From contig CADDZR010000007.1 of the NCBI GenBank assembly GCA_902812495.1, forward strand, positions 1 to 64,000: 64,000 nt of DNA, written 5' to 3'. The DNA comes from an archaeon. Its GTDB lineage: Archaea; Thermoproteota; Nitrososphaeria; Nitrososphaerales; Gagatemarchaeaceae. Made by a program: the position numbers and the translations under genes. The notes beneath the pieces were generated by a model. It was not told where the DNA came from. It saw nothing but the letters and a program-made list of their open reading frames with translations, and ran no database searches. Shown here piece by piece: positions 1 to 7,985 of this stretch. Numbering within the stretch: the stretch's first letter is position 1; each line of letters opens with the position of its first letter.

Positions 1-238
1 TGTTTGTCCTATGGTTGGAGCAAACTCGTCTGTATCGCTAGCAGCCTCGCTACATCTGGCATCTTCCTTGGGCTTGGAACTTGTCGAATACGACCCCTTT
101 GAAAATCCACTCTACAGAATAACAGAGGGTTTCCCCTCCCTACGTTCAGGTAAACTTGTGCTCCCAAGAGGACACGGCATAGGTATTGAGCTGGACAAGA
201 GGTTCCTTAGAGAAGCAAGCTTAAAGATAATCGAGTAG
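1..238 (+). CDS. Mandelate racemase/muconate lactonizing enzyme family protein, C-terminal fragment
   Basis: The reading frame is open from the left edge (codons from base 2), so only the last ~79 residues are present. They match the end of the enolase-superfamily barrel: a small-residue and His stretch (SLAASLHLASSLG), then YDPFENPLY, then a closing strand LVLPRGHGIGIELD that corresponds to the usual 'vP.gPGLGveld' tail. Family members abstract a proton alpha to a carboxylate (sugar-acid dehydratases, muconate cycloisomerase); the catalytic residues lie outside the window, so substrate cannot be judged. It overlaps the convergent HAD gene by 18 bases. Confidence 0.72.
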   Translation, partial: VCPMVGANSSVSLAASLHLASSLGLELVEYDPFENPLYRITEGFPSLRSGKLVLPRGHGIGIELDKRFLREASLKIIE

Positions 239-1006
239 ACTGTCAGCTTCTTTAACAACTCCCAGGACATGCATTCCTCCTGCTTCCTTGTCGACACCAG
301 TCTTAACGAGGATAGAATCAATGCCTGCCCTCCTTGCACCTTCTATATCTGTGTCCAGCTGGTCACCAACCATAACAGCATCCTCCTTCCTCTTTCCCGC
401 GAGCTTTAGAGCAAGTCTGAACATAAGTGTCGAGGGCTTTCCTATTATAGTTGCCTTGACGTTTGAAGAGTACTCGAGTGCCCTGAGTATCGGTCCTGTT
501 GCAACAGCAGGGCCGTCCTTTGACATGTAGAACCTTGAAGAATGAGTCCCGATTATCTTACTGGATTTTATGGCTGCAAAAGTCGCTCTGTTCAATTTGT
601 CGTAGGTTAGGAAGCGGTCAAGCCCAACGACAACCACATCAACATCTGTTTCATCGCTTCTTTGATGCCCAAACTTTGACATCTCTTCTTCTAAACCCTT
701 CTCCCCTACCAAGAAGTACTTGACCTTGCCAAGCTTCTCTTTAATGTACATCCCAGTCAGCATAGAGCTGGTGAGTATTTCGTTACTTTCTATCTCAAAT
801 CCAAGTTTCAGAAGGTTGAGATGAATGTTCTCTGTCTTCTCTGTCGAGTTATTTGTTAAGATGAGAACCTTCTTTCCGCTTTTCTTTAATTTCTTTATTA
901 GCTTTCTTCCTGAAATGTAAACAACCTTTTCCTTTCCTTTGTAAAGAACACCGTCCAGATCGAAGAGAAATAAGCTCTTTTCCTTGAGGGAATGCAGGCT
1001 TTCTAT
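221..1006 (-). CDS. HAD-superfamily phosphatase (NagD-like), apparent AUA start
   Basis: Predicted phosphatase of 261 residues. The first ATG (763) would delete the catalytic nucleophile; reading upstream in frame gives the motif FLFDLDGVLYKG (nucleophile and acid/base aspartates) and ILTNNST (motif II), and the C-terminal half has GKPS and the metal-binding GDQLDTDIEGARRAG loop typical of NagD/p-nitrophenylphosphatase-type HADs. A stop codon at 1013-1015 closes the frame, and no ATG, GTG or TTG exists before the DxD motif. The best start is ATA at 1006-1004, which overlaps the stop of the upstream gene as ATAG and sits 9 bases after a GGGGAGG Shine-Dalgarno sequence. Third gene of an operon with the two phosphomevalonate dehydratase subunits, so its substrate may be a small phosphate ester of that pathway (inference). 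Confidence 0.85.
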   Translation of the reverse strand: MESLHSLKEKSLFLFDLDGVLYKGKEKVVYISGRKLIKKLKKSGKKVLILTNNSTEKTENIHLNLLKLGFEIESNEILTSSMLTGMYIKEKLGKVKYFLVGEKGLEEEMSKFGHQRSDETDVDVVVVGLDRFLTYDKLNRATFAAIKSSKIIGTHSSRFYMSKDGPAVATGPILRALEYSSNVKATIIGKPSTLMFRLALKLAGKRKEDAVMVGDQLDTDIEGARRAGIDSILVKTGVDKEAGGMHVLGVVKEADSLLDYL

Positions 1007-1419
1007 GCTAGTTCAACCTCCCCTTTCTCGCTAATTGTTATTTTTGAAGCTAAGGCTGCTCTTTCGTAAAATTCATTTTCTGTACAGAGCACTACGGGTA
1101 TTTTTAGACCATAGTTTATTCCAGAAAGTAATGAACCAACGACAGTTCCGTTGTCCAGCGTGGCTATAATTATACCAGCAGGACAGTTTCCTAGCCTAGC
1201 TGTCTCAAGGAACCATGCAGAAGCGGTAGTGGAACCTTTCCCATATCGATACACAAGTATCTTTCCCTTTATGTTCTTTCCCTTTATGTCACTTCTTACA
1301 TCTGTTACAAGTCCAGTCTCAGGATTAACACCGTGGGCAAAGGTAAATGGCTTTGTGGAAACAAGCGGTTCACCGCTTGCCTTCCCTCCAACAAGTACCT
1401 TGCATGCGTATTTTTTCAT
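1003..1419 (-). CDS. Phosphomevalonate dehydratase small subunit (aconitase X swivel domain, DUF126)
   Basis: 138 residues, the usual size of the separate AcnX small subunit. Visible family features are EPLVSTKPFTF, HGVNPETGLVTD and the conserved GKGSTTAS loop followed by AGIIIATLDNGTV. In archaea this subunit joins the large subunit to dehydrate mevalonate 5-phosphate to trans-anhydromevalonate 5-phosphate in the modified mevalonate pathway to isoprenoid lipids (family knowledge from the Aeropyrum enzyme). Its ATG overlaps the large-subunit stop by four bases and its own stop overlaps the HAD start, so the three genes are translationally coupled. Confidence 0.9.
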   Translation of the reverse strand: MKKYACKVLVGGKASGEPLVSTKPFTFAHGVNPETGLVTDVRSDIKGKNIKGKILVYRYGKGSTTASAWFLETARLGNCPAGIIIATLDNGTVVGSLLSGINYGLKIPVVLCTENEFYERAALASKITISEKGEVELA

Positions 1420-2627
1420 GCAATTGTTACCTCTTCTATTATGGTTCTAAGCGGCCTGTACCTTATCTTTATCTCTCCTTCAGACGATACGATCTCAGCA
1501 AGTTTAGCTGAGTTTGTCATCACAACCTCAAAACCCATATCTGATAGGGGAGAAATCTCCGCATCAGTTGAGTGTGTAAGCCTCGCACCTGAAGCCTCTA
1601 TTACCTGCTTCATGCTGTACCTTGTCACCATGTCGTAGGTAAGCTTTGAAGTGTAAACGTAGAGCTTTATTCCTTCCTTTAGCTTCCTTCCCTCAATAAG
1701 CTTAGCAAGCAAGGCTATTTCGTTTGTTGAAAGATGAGGTACACCGAACGCCACTAGCTGAGGTTTCTCCTCCGTCTGGTTCAGTTCCTCCTCGACCTCT
1801 CTTACCTCGCTTTCTGTTATGTCTATTGTCTCAACTTTTTCATTCTTAGTTGCTTCCTCGAGCGTTCTTGAACCGGGTGTAAAACCGATGTAGTGTATCA
1901 TTGTTACTGGTCCCGAAGCAGCTGCGGCTGCACCGAGATGCTTCAGGTCGTCTGATGTCACGTTGGATGGCAGGCCTGTTAGTGCTGGTACCCTTCCTCT
2001 TGAGTTCTTTCCAATATAATAACCGATGCTCCTGTAGTCAAGCTCATTCCTTGGCTCGAAAGATATCCTGAAATTTACCGAAGCAGTCCTATTTTCATCA
2101 AGCAGCATACCGTAGCGTGGTGTCAGGCCGAGAATGGCTGATGCAACGTCTAGACCGAATGTTATCTTGTTTGTTCTGCATCCGAGAAGGGAATTTGCAA
2201 AGACAACCGAATTTGATTCGGCCCAAGAAAGGTTCTCCCCCATCTTTGGAAAGTTGCATACCTGGTACTGTGCACAAGACCAACATTCTGTACCTCCCAT
2301 TTTCACGAAAGCCTCCCTCAACCTCATTTGCTTTGAAGCATATTCCTTGTCTATACCAAATTCTTCCCATCTTTCCAGGTCTATGCTTGCGGGGTCGACT
2401 GTTGTGTACACGGAAAATTTAGCACCCAAGCTTGCAAGTCTCTCGTAAAATTCAATCCCGGATTCATGCAAGCTACTGTAATGAGCAAGGACGTGGGCAC
2501 TCGAAACTGGGACAAGTGAATCAGCACCTACAGCATCGCCAAACTTCACAAGTAATTCCATTGCATCAGCCCTTGCCTCCCCCTCCTCGCCCGAAAGAAT
2601 CCTCTCCTGCTCTTTGGTGAGATACAA
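1416..2627 (-). CDS. Phosphomevalonate dehydratase large subunit (aconitase X catalytic subunit, DUF521)
   Basis: 403 residues covering the whole AcnX catalytic domain. Diagnostic stretches are SSAHVLAHY near residue 43, GTECWSCAQYQVCNFPKMGE, then AESNSVVFANSLLGCRTNK, which carry cysteines expected to ligate the iron-sulfur cluster. Partner of the small subunit immediately downstream. Unlike bacterial cis-3-hydroxyproline dehydratases, which are fused or sit in proline clusters, this pair has the archaeal split form, favouring phosphomevalonate dehydratase. Divergent from the alcohol dehydrogenase gene; the AT-rich block at 2640-2660 probably serves one or both directions. Confidence 0.9.
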   Translation of the reverse strand: MYLTKEQERILSGEEGEARADAMELLVKFGDAVGADSLVPVSSAHVLAHYSSLHESGIEFYERLASLGAKFSVYTTVDPASIDLERWEEFGIDKEYASKQMRLREAFVKMGGTECWSCAQYQVCNFPKMGENLSWAESNSVVFANSLLGCRTNKITFGLDVASAILGLTPRYGMLLDENRTASVNFRISFEPRNELDYRSIGYYIGKNSRGRVPALTGLPSNVTSDDLKHLGAAAAASGPVTMIHYIGFTPGSRTLEEATKNEKVETIDITESEVREVEEELNQTEEKPQLVAFGVPHLSTNEIALLAKLIEGRKLKEGIKLYVYTSKLTYDMVTRYSMKQVIEASGARLTHSTDAEISPLSDMGFEVVMTNSAKLAEIVSSEGEIKIRYRPLRTIIEEVTIA

Positions 2628-2680
2628 CGTTTCCTCCAGCTTTAAAAACAGTTTAAAAGGTGTTTGATAGGAGAAAAAAT

Positions 2681-3832
2681 ATGAGCTTCAATTTTTACCT
2701 TCCAACCAGGATCATCTTCGGGTGGGGTTCCTCTGAAAGAACAGGGGAAGAGGTAAGGGCTCTTGGAGCAAGGAAGGTTCTAATTGTTACTGATAGCTAC
2801 TTGTCAAAAAGCAAGTACCTTTCTTCAATTCTGGAGAAATTTGAAGGCATAGGATACGAAATCTATGATAGTGTTGCTCCTGAACCAGAGATAGACGTTG
2901 CCGAGGATGTGGCTGAGAAGGCGAGAAAAGGAGGTTACGACTGTGTTTTGGGTTTTGGAGGAGGAAGTTCGATAGACATGGCAAAGGTGGCATCACTGGC
3001 ACCAACAAACCCAGGGAAGATTGCAAACTATGTTGGAAACAACATTTTCAGGAACAGAGGTATACATTCGATAATGATACCCACTACCTCGGGCACAGGA
3101 GCCGAGTTAACTGTGACATCTATGGTTACAGTGGCAGGACATAAGCAGTGGATAAACAGCCCTCTTCTCATGCCAGAGCTTGCAATAGTTGACCCGGAAC
3201 TCACAATCTCCATGCCACCAAACGTAACCGCATCCACTGGCTTGGATGCACTCTGCCATAACACTGAATCTGTATTTTCTTCCCTCTCAAACCCTGTTAC
3301 AGATTCCGTAGCTGTAAAGGGAATAAGCTTGGTAATGCAAAGTCTGGAGAGGGCGTACAGAGACGGTAAAGACAGGGTTGCAAGGAGTAACATGAGCATT
3401 GCAGCGATGCTTGGAGGTATAGCATTACAGGCAAGGATGGTTTACGGGCACTCAATAGGCTATACAGTTGCAACGAGGTACAAGCTACCTCATGGTATTT
3501 CTTGCGGCATACCTCTTCCGTACATAATTTCGAACTACTCAAAGGCATGTGCAGACAAGATGGACCAGCTCTCCCTCGCCTTTGATGTTGAGAGGGATAG
3601 CGACCCCGTAAAGACGGGAATCAAGATAGCCGAAAGGGTTATTCAGCTTCTGAGATCTCTTAAGGTCCCTACATCCTTTAGAGAGCTGGGTATTCAACGA
3701 AGTGAGATAAGGGAGCTTGCAGAGGAATGTATCAAGATCTATCCAAGAAAAAACAGCACGCTCGTTTTTGACATTGATTCAATGACTGAGCTCTATGAGA
3801 GAATCTGGGAAGGCAGAGTAGAGCCAGAATAG
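2681..3832 (+). CDS. Iron-containing alcohol dehydrogenase
   Basis: 383 residues from ATG 2681, chosen because GGAG lies 7 bases upstream; an in-frame GTG at 2660 would add seven residues without a ribosome site. Group III NAD(P)-dependent alcohol dehydrogenase: nucleotide-binding GFGGGSSIDMAK near residue 97, TTSGTGAE, and metal ligands in TGLDALCHNTES and in GHSIGYTVATRYKLPHG. It interconverts an alcohol and aldehyde in the cytoplasm. The next gene is an aldehyde dehydrogenase, so the pair could run alcohol to acid or, as in hydroxyacid metabolism, handle a semialdehyde (inference). Confidence 0.92.
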   Translation: MSFNFYLPTRIIFGWGSSERTGEEVRALGARKVLIVTDSYLSKSKYLSSILEKFEGIGYEIYDSVAPEPEIDVAEDVAEKARKGGYDCVLGFGGGSSIDMAKVASLAPTNPGKIANYVGNNIFRNRGIHSIMIPTTSGTGAELTVTSMVTVAGHKQWINSPLLMPELAIVDPELTISMPPNVTASTGLDALCHNTESVFSSLSNPVTDSVAVKGISLVMQSLERAYRDGKDRVARSNMSIAAMLGGIALQARMVYGHSIGYTVATRYKLPHGISCGIPLPYIISNYSKACADKMDQLSLAFDVERDSDPVKTGIKIAERVIQLLRSLKVPTSFRELGIQRSEIRELAEECIKIYPRKNSTLVFDIDSMTELYERIWEGRVEPE

Positions 3833-3869
3833 GGCAAGTTTTAATACAACAAAGAAAAGCTGAAAAAAC

Positions 3870-5333
3870 ATGCAGATGCTTATAGACGGAAGGTGGGTTG
3901 AAGCAAGCTCAAGAGAGAGGATACAAGTATACAATCCAGCAACTGGGTCTGTTGTTGACACAGTTCCAAGGGCGGAGAGGGAAGATGTTAGGGCTGCCGT
4001 TGATGCAGCTGAGGAATCGCTAAAGAAATGGTCTGAACTACCTGCAATAGAGAGATCTAGGATTTTGTTAAAAATAGCAGAAAACGTGAGACAAAATTCC
4101 GAAGAGCTTGCACGAACACTTACCCTTGAGCAGGGAAAGCCACTGAACGAAGCGAGGTCAGAAGTGAATTCTTTTGCAAACTGCTGCGAGTACTATGCAG
4201 GTCTGATCGGGAGGCATAGAAATGTTCAGAACGAATTCTTGACAGGTGAGGGTTTCTTCGTTGTTACAAAAATTCCCGTTGGCGTCGTCGGTGCTATCCT
4301 ACCGTGGAACTTTCCTGTCTCTCTTCTTGGATGGAAGGTTGCACCTGGTCTTGCCGCAGGAAATACATTTGTTGTTAAGCCTGCATCTTCGACACCGTTG
4401 ACAGATATAAAGGTCGTTGACCTAATGTACAAGAGCGGTCTTCCTGCCGGAGCTGTAAACATAGTAACAGGCCCTGGTATCACCGTTGGAGAGGAGATAG
4501 TTAGGAATCCCAAGGTCTCGAAGATAGCATTCACGGGTGAAACAGGAACAGGAAAGAAGATAATGGAGATGGCCTCGGACCAAATAAAGAGAATAACGCT
4601 GGAACTTGGAGGCTCAGATCCAATGGTTGTCTTTGAAGATGCCGATCTTGAGCTGGCAGTTGAAGGAGCTGTATGGGGAAGGTTCAGGAACTGCGGACAG
4701 AGCTGTACATCTGTGAAGAGGCTTATACTGTTGGAAGGCATTGCAGAGCAGTTCATCTCTAAGCTTGTGGAGAAAGTAAGGACAATAGTTGTAGGGAACG
4801 GGATTGAACCAAGTACCCATATGGGTCCACTTCACAACGAGCAGCAGAGGGAAAAGATAGAAAATATGGTTGAGGATGCGGTATCATTGGGTGCAAAGGT
4901 TCTTGTTGGAGGTAAAAGGCCTGAAGGTGAGGAGTTCTCAAAGGGCTATTTCTACCTGCCTACAGTCCTTACAAATGTAAGCGAGGAAGCAACAATCTCT
5001 AATGAGGAAGCTTTTGGACCTGCGCTTCCTGTCTACGTTGTTAGGTCTGAGGAGGAAGCCGTGGAGCTCGCTAACAGAACAATATATGGTCTAGGTTCTT
5101 CCGTCTGGACAAAAAACCTAGAGAGGGCCTTCCGTGTTGCAGAAATGATACAGGCTGGAACAACATGGATTAACTCACCTCCTATAGCAAGGGCGGAGGT
5201 GCCATTCGGTGGCTTCAAACAAAGCGGCCTTGGGAGGGAACTTGGTGTCGAAGGGCTTGAGCATTACTACGAAACAAAGAGCATACAGGTTTACGATTAC
5301 TCGAAGGGAAGAAAGTGGAGATTCCCAATATAA
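3870..5333 (+). CDS. NAD(P)-dependent aldehyde dehydrogenase
   Basis: 487 residues, full length for the family. Catalytic set visible: PWNFP (oxyanion Asn), KPASSTP (cofactor Lys), LELGGSDP (general base Glu) and the nucleophile Cys in NCGQSCTS; the C-terminal IARAEVPFGGFKQSGLGRE block is typical of the succinate-semialdehyde/lactaldehyde branch. A TATA-like GTTTTAATAC lies about 25 bases before the ATG with no Shine-Dalgarno sequence, so the message is probably leaderless. Paired with the preceding iron alcohol dehydrogenase. Exact aldehyde unknown; succinate semialdehyde is a reasonable guess. Confidence 0.92.
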   Translation: MQMLIDGRWVEASSRERIQVYNPATGSVVDTVPRAEREDVRAAVDAAEESLKKWSELPAIERSRILLKIAENVRQNSEELARTLTLEQGKPLNEARSEVNSFANCCEYYAGLIGRHRNVQNEFLTGEGFFVVTKIPVGVVGAILPWNFPVSLLGWKVAPGLAAGNTFVVKPASSTPLTDIKVVDLMYKSGLPAGAVNIVTGPGITVGEEIVRNPKVSKIAFTGETGTGKKIMEMASDQIKRITLELGGSDPMVVFEDADLELAVEGAVWGRFRNCGQSCTSVKRLILLEGIAEQFISKLVEKVRTIVVGNGIEPSTHMGPLHNEQQREKIENMVEDAVSLGAKVLVGGKRPEGEEFSKGYFYLPTVLTNVSEEATISNEEAFGPALPVYVVRSEEEAVELANRTIYGLGSSVWTKNLERAFRVAEMIQAGTTWINSPPIARAEVPFGGFKQSGLGRELGVEGLEHYYETKSIQVYDYSKGRKWRFPI

Positions 5334-5368
5334 ACTAATAAATACACACCAAGAAAAAGGATACTGAA

Positions 5369-5683
5369 ATGCCTCAGTATGCAAGGATAAAACTGACAAG
5401 CACAAACCTAAAAGAGCTTGAGAAGGTTGCAAAAGATATCAGAGAGATAGCTCTAAAGACAGGCGTTAAGGTTAGAGGACCACAGCCACTTCCAACAAAG
5501 AAACTAAAGATAACAACAAGAAAGGCACCAACAGGTGAGGGGAGCCACACCTTTGACCACTGGCAGCTAAGAATACACAGAAGGATACTTGACGTTCAGC
5601 CGGACGACAGAACGATGAGGCAATTAACAAGGCTGAAAATACCGGACGACGTAAAGATGGAGGTAATCCTTACCTCATCCTAA
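5369..5683 (+). CDS. rps10: 30S ribosomal protein S10 (uS10)
   Basis: 104 residues, the archaeal S10 length. Recognised from the RIKLTSTN start, KVRGPQPLPTKKLKITTRK and the HTFDHWQLRIHRRILDV segment that contacts 16S rRNA at the 30S head. It has its own TATA-like element (5336-5345) and an AAAAGG Shine-Dalgarno sequence 8 bases before ATG. In many archaea it follows the EF-1A gene; here it follows an aldehyde dehydrogenase, so it is separated from the usual translation operon. Confidence 0.96.
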   Translation: MPQYARIKLTSTNLKELEKVAKDIREIALKTGVKVRGPQPLPTKKLKITTRKAPTGEGSHTFDHWQLRIHRRILDVQPDDRTMRQLTRLKIPDDVKMEVILTSS

Positions 5684-6576
5684 AGAAGTGCTTTCTTAAC
5701 CCACTCTATTGTCCTTTTAAGTCCTTCATCAAGTGTCAGAATCTGCTTATATCCTAGCAGGCTCTTTGCCTTCTCAATTGACGGATAGCTGATTAAAGGA
5801 TCTTTCTCGAGCTCAGAACGCGGAGGTGCAAGTACTATCTCTGAACTTGAGTTTGTAAGCCTCCTTATGATTTCAGCATACTCCCTAATGCTAAGTACCT
5901 TTTCTCCACCAAAGTTAAATGCCTCTCCAACAGCCTCGTCCTTTGTTAGTATCAGGTAAAGTAGCGATGCATAGTTCAATGCGTGTGTTGGTGCTGTTAC
6001 ATCTCTTCCTGAGTTGTATAGGGTTATGCTTGAATTCTTGAGGCAAGAAAGTATGAATCTAACTGTTGCTCTGTTCTGGTTATCGTACTCGCCAAAAAGT
6101 AGCCAGCTTCTTGTTATTGAAACAGGTAGGTTCCTTGATTTGTAATAACTCCATGCCATTTTCTCTGATATAACCTTTGAGTAATCGTATGGAACCCTTG
6201 GGGAGAACCTTGCTTCCTCAGTAACAGGGTTCTGTTTAGGAATACCGTAAACGTTGGCGGAGCTTGCATAGACAAACCTCTTGACATTCTTCCTCGATGC
6301 AAGCTCAAGCAAATTGAGAGTGCCGTATGCATTGACTAGGAAGCATGAGTAAGGATCCTGTATAGTTCTCTTTATGTCAGTTATTGCTGCTAGATGCACA
6401 ACTGCATCAAAGTCATGGCCTGCAAGATTTGAGAAAACAAAGTCCTTCTGTGATATGTCACCGTTGACGTCAGAGCCCGAGACGTCAGAGGTTAGGACCT
6501 CGATACCTTTATCCTTAAGGTAGGAGGAGACATGCCTCCCAACCATACCTGAAGCGCCTGTTACTAAAACTCTCAC
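5680..6576 (-). CDS. NAD-dependent epimerase/dehydratase (extended SDR)
   Basis: 298 residues from GTG 6576. The start was chosen because the Rossmann strand VRVLVTGASGMVG begins there; an ATG at 6654 would lie inside the upstream gene. SDR motifs: TGASGMVG (NAD binding), HLAAITD, and catalytic YDYSK near residue 143 with the Ser in YASSANVYG. Members include UDP-glucose 4-epimerase and dTDP-glucose dehydratase acting in the cytoplasm on nucleotide sugars for surface glycans. Substrate cannot be assigned. Ends 4 bases into the end of the convergent S10 gene. Confidence 0.88.
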   Translation of the reverse strand: MRVLVTGASGMVGRHVSSYLKDKGIEVLTSDVSGSDVNGDISQKDFVFSNLAGHDFDAVVHLAAITDIKRTIQDPYSCFLVNAYGTLNLLELASRKNVKRFVYASSANVYGIPKQNPVTEEARFSPRVPYDYSKVISEKMAWSYYKSRNLPVSITRSWLLFGEYDNQNRATVRFILSCLKNSSITLYNSGRDVTAPTHALNYASLLYLILTKDEAVGEAFNFGGEKVLSIREYAEIIRRLTNSSSEIVLAPPRSELEKDPLISYPSIEKAKSLLGYKQILTLDEGLKRTIEWVKKALL

Positions 6577-6598
6577 GGCAACGACACATGTGAACTGC

Positions 6599-6982
6599 TT
6601 AAGAAGTATACGCGTTTTTTTCGTAATTGAGAACTGTTTCTCTGTCCACAGCACCGTAAACTACAAACTGTGAACCATCTGGGAGAGATAGCGGCATTCT
6701 TGCAACAAAGAAAGGCACCTCAAAGGACTTCGCCCTCTCACCTTCCAAATGAAGGAGCTTTGTTGCTGCGCCGTTCTTGAGAATAAATTCCATAACAACA
6801 GAAACACTTCTGCTGCCCATTGCCCCTATCCTGCCGCCGCCTTCAGATGAACCCTCTACCAAGAGAATAAAAAACCTGTTCTCGTCCTGACTTGAAAAAT
6901 CTAGCTCCTTCTCTGACACAATAACAAACCTTTGTTTACCTTTCAGGATACTAAGAAACTCAGAGTTACCAGAGTTGCTCAA
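6599..6982 (-). CDS. Uncharacterised 127-residue protein
   Basis: No family recognised. The start is TTG 6982, inside the last codons of the upstream gene (17-base overlap), which suggests coupling to the two desulfidase-like genes. The protein is soluble by composition, alternating beta-rich segments (QRFVIVSEKELDF, NRFFILLVEG, SVSVVMEFILK, QFVVYGAVDRE) with a charged middle, consistent with a small beta-barrel or sandwich. No cysteine or obvious metal site. Its only clue is context: it may be an accessory subunit or regulator of the neighbouring TudS-like pair. Confidence 0.6.
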   Translation of the reverse strand: MSNSGNSEFLSILKGKQRFVIVSEKELDFSSQDENRFFILLVEGSSEGGGRIGAMGSRSVSVVMEFILKNGAATKLLHLEGERAKSFEVPFFVARMPLSLPDGSQFVVYGAVDRETVLNYEKNAYTS

Positions 6983-7385
6983 TCTTATTCACAGCTGTAC
7001 CCTTCTGTATCTCTTCCTCGCTTATTGTCTCAAATTTAAAAGAGTCTATGCCCCTTTCCTTCAGCTCATCCCTGAGTCTGCTCATCCAGACACCACCGTC
7101 TTGTAGAAATGAAAGGCAGAGAACAGCTATCTTGAACCCTCTGTTTGAGTATTCTTGGATCTGGTCTGCTGCAGAAACAATCCATGGTTCTACCTTCTTC
7201 TGATCCAAATGAATCGGCGGCATCTTGATTATACCGAAGCCTCTCTCCTCAATTCTCTCGAAAAGTTTCTTTATGCTAAGATCTGCTCCATACCTGCCTG
7301 GGTTTACGATGTAGTCAGAAACGATTAGGACCCGAAACGACCTTTTATCCCTGAACTCCAGAGCTCTCACCCAAGAATTCTTCAA
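6966..7385 (-). CDS. Cysteine-poor paralogue of the adjacent TudS-like protein
   Basis: 139 residues from TTG 7385 (GTG 7370 is an alternative), overlapping the upstream gene by 41 bases. Compared with the neighbour it keeps the same order of segments: RVLIVSDYIVNP for the neighbour's KVAFVAHCLLNQ, GFGIIKMPPIHL for DFIIEQLPCPEI, NRGFKIAVLCLSFLQDGG for RRGFEIILVGLDGSPSSG, then SRLRDELKERGID for EELEKELQSRGIP. Every position that would carry a cluster cysteine is replaced. It looks like a shortened, non-catalytic partner that arose by duplication. Function unknown; a structural subunit is the simplest reading. Confidence 0.65.
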   Translation of the reverse strand: MKNSWVRALEFRDKRSFRVLIVSDYIVNPGRYGADLSIKKLFERIEERGFGIIKMPPIHLDQKKVEPWIVSAADQIQEYSNRGFKIAVLCLSFLQDGGVWMSRLRDELKERGIDSFKFETISEEEIQKGTAVNKIEQLW

Positions 7386-7914
7386 ATTCCTTTACAGCTT
7401 TATCCATGTCGAAGTCCTGCGAGTCCATAGGTATCCCTGTAGCCCTTGGAAATGGGATTCCCCTTGATTGCAGCTCCTTTTCGAGCTCTTCAATCCATAT
7501 ACCCTTTCCCGGGACTATTTTGTATTGATCAACAGTAGCCTGAGGCCTTCCACCCCATATCGGGTCCGAGGAACCAGTGTATCTTACACCGCTGGAAGGA
7601 CTACCGTCAAGACCAACAAGTATTATCTCGAAACCTCTTCTGTAATAGTCCTCTATCAGGTCGGCAGTGAATTTAGCTAGGTTCCTGCAGTGCCTCCTGT
7701 ATCCGGGGTTATCGTATATATCTCTGGTAGTCCACCATCTTGTGAGACCCATTGCAAGTATTTCGGGGCAAGGAAGCTGCTCAATTATGAAATCCTTCTC
7801 CCTTAGCTTCCCTATAATAGGTGAAACAACGCCAGGGAGCCTCGCAAATTCGGCTACCTTGGCGTTCTGGTTAAGAAGGCAATGTGCAACAAACGCAACC
7901 TTTCCCTTCGCCAT
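7345..7914 (-). CDS. TudS-related (CD3072-type) putative desulfidase-like protein
   Basis: 189 residues. The N-terminus (VAFVAHCLLNQNAK, Cys12) and QLPCPEI (Cys49), followed by YRRHCRN (Cys76) and GLDGSPSSGV, match the TudS-related family; TudS itself is a [4Fe-5S]-type thiouracil desulfidase. The third cluster cysteine, normally in an SPSCG/SPTCG loop, is Ser108 here, so the cluster may be incomplete or differently ligated. Located next to a carbamate kinase and a molybdenum hydroxylase cluster, it could act on thio-bases, but the missing cysteine argues caution. The gene is divergent from the carbamate kinase gene, with about 70 bases between their starts. Confidence 0.72.
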   Translation of the reverse strand: MAKGKVAFVAHCLLNQNAKVAEFARLPGVVSPIIGKLREKDFIIEQLPCPEILAMGLTRWWTTRDIYDNPGYRRHCRNLAKFTADLIEDYYRRGFEIILVGLDGSPSSGVRYTGSSDPIWGGRPQATVDQYKIVPGKGIWIEELEKELQSRGIPFPRATGIPMDSQDFDMDKAVKEFEEFLGESSGVQG

Positions 7915-7952
7915 CTGGTGTTGTACTTTTCTCCGATGTATTTAAGAGTGAA

Positions 7953-7961
7953 GTTTTAAAC
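7953..7961 (+). promoter_or_regulatory. TATA-like promoter element of the carbamate kinase gene
   Basis: GTTTTAAAC lies about 28 bases upstream of TTG 7986. There is no Shine-Dalgarno sequence between it and the start, so a leaderless transcript beginning at or near the TTG is likely. A second AT-rich block (7939-7945) could serve either strand. Confidence 0.45.
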
Positions 7962-7985
7962 TGCTTTCCAAGCTGGGCGTGTTCA

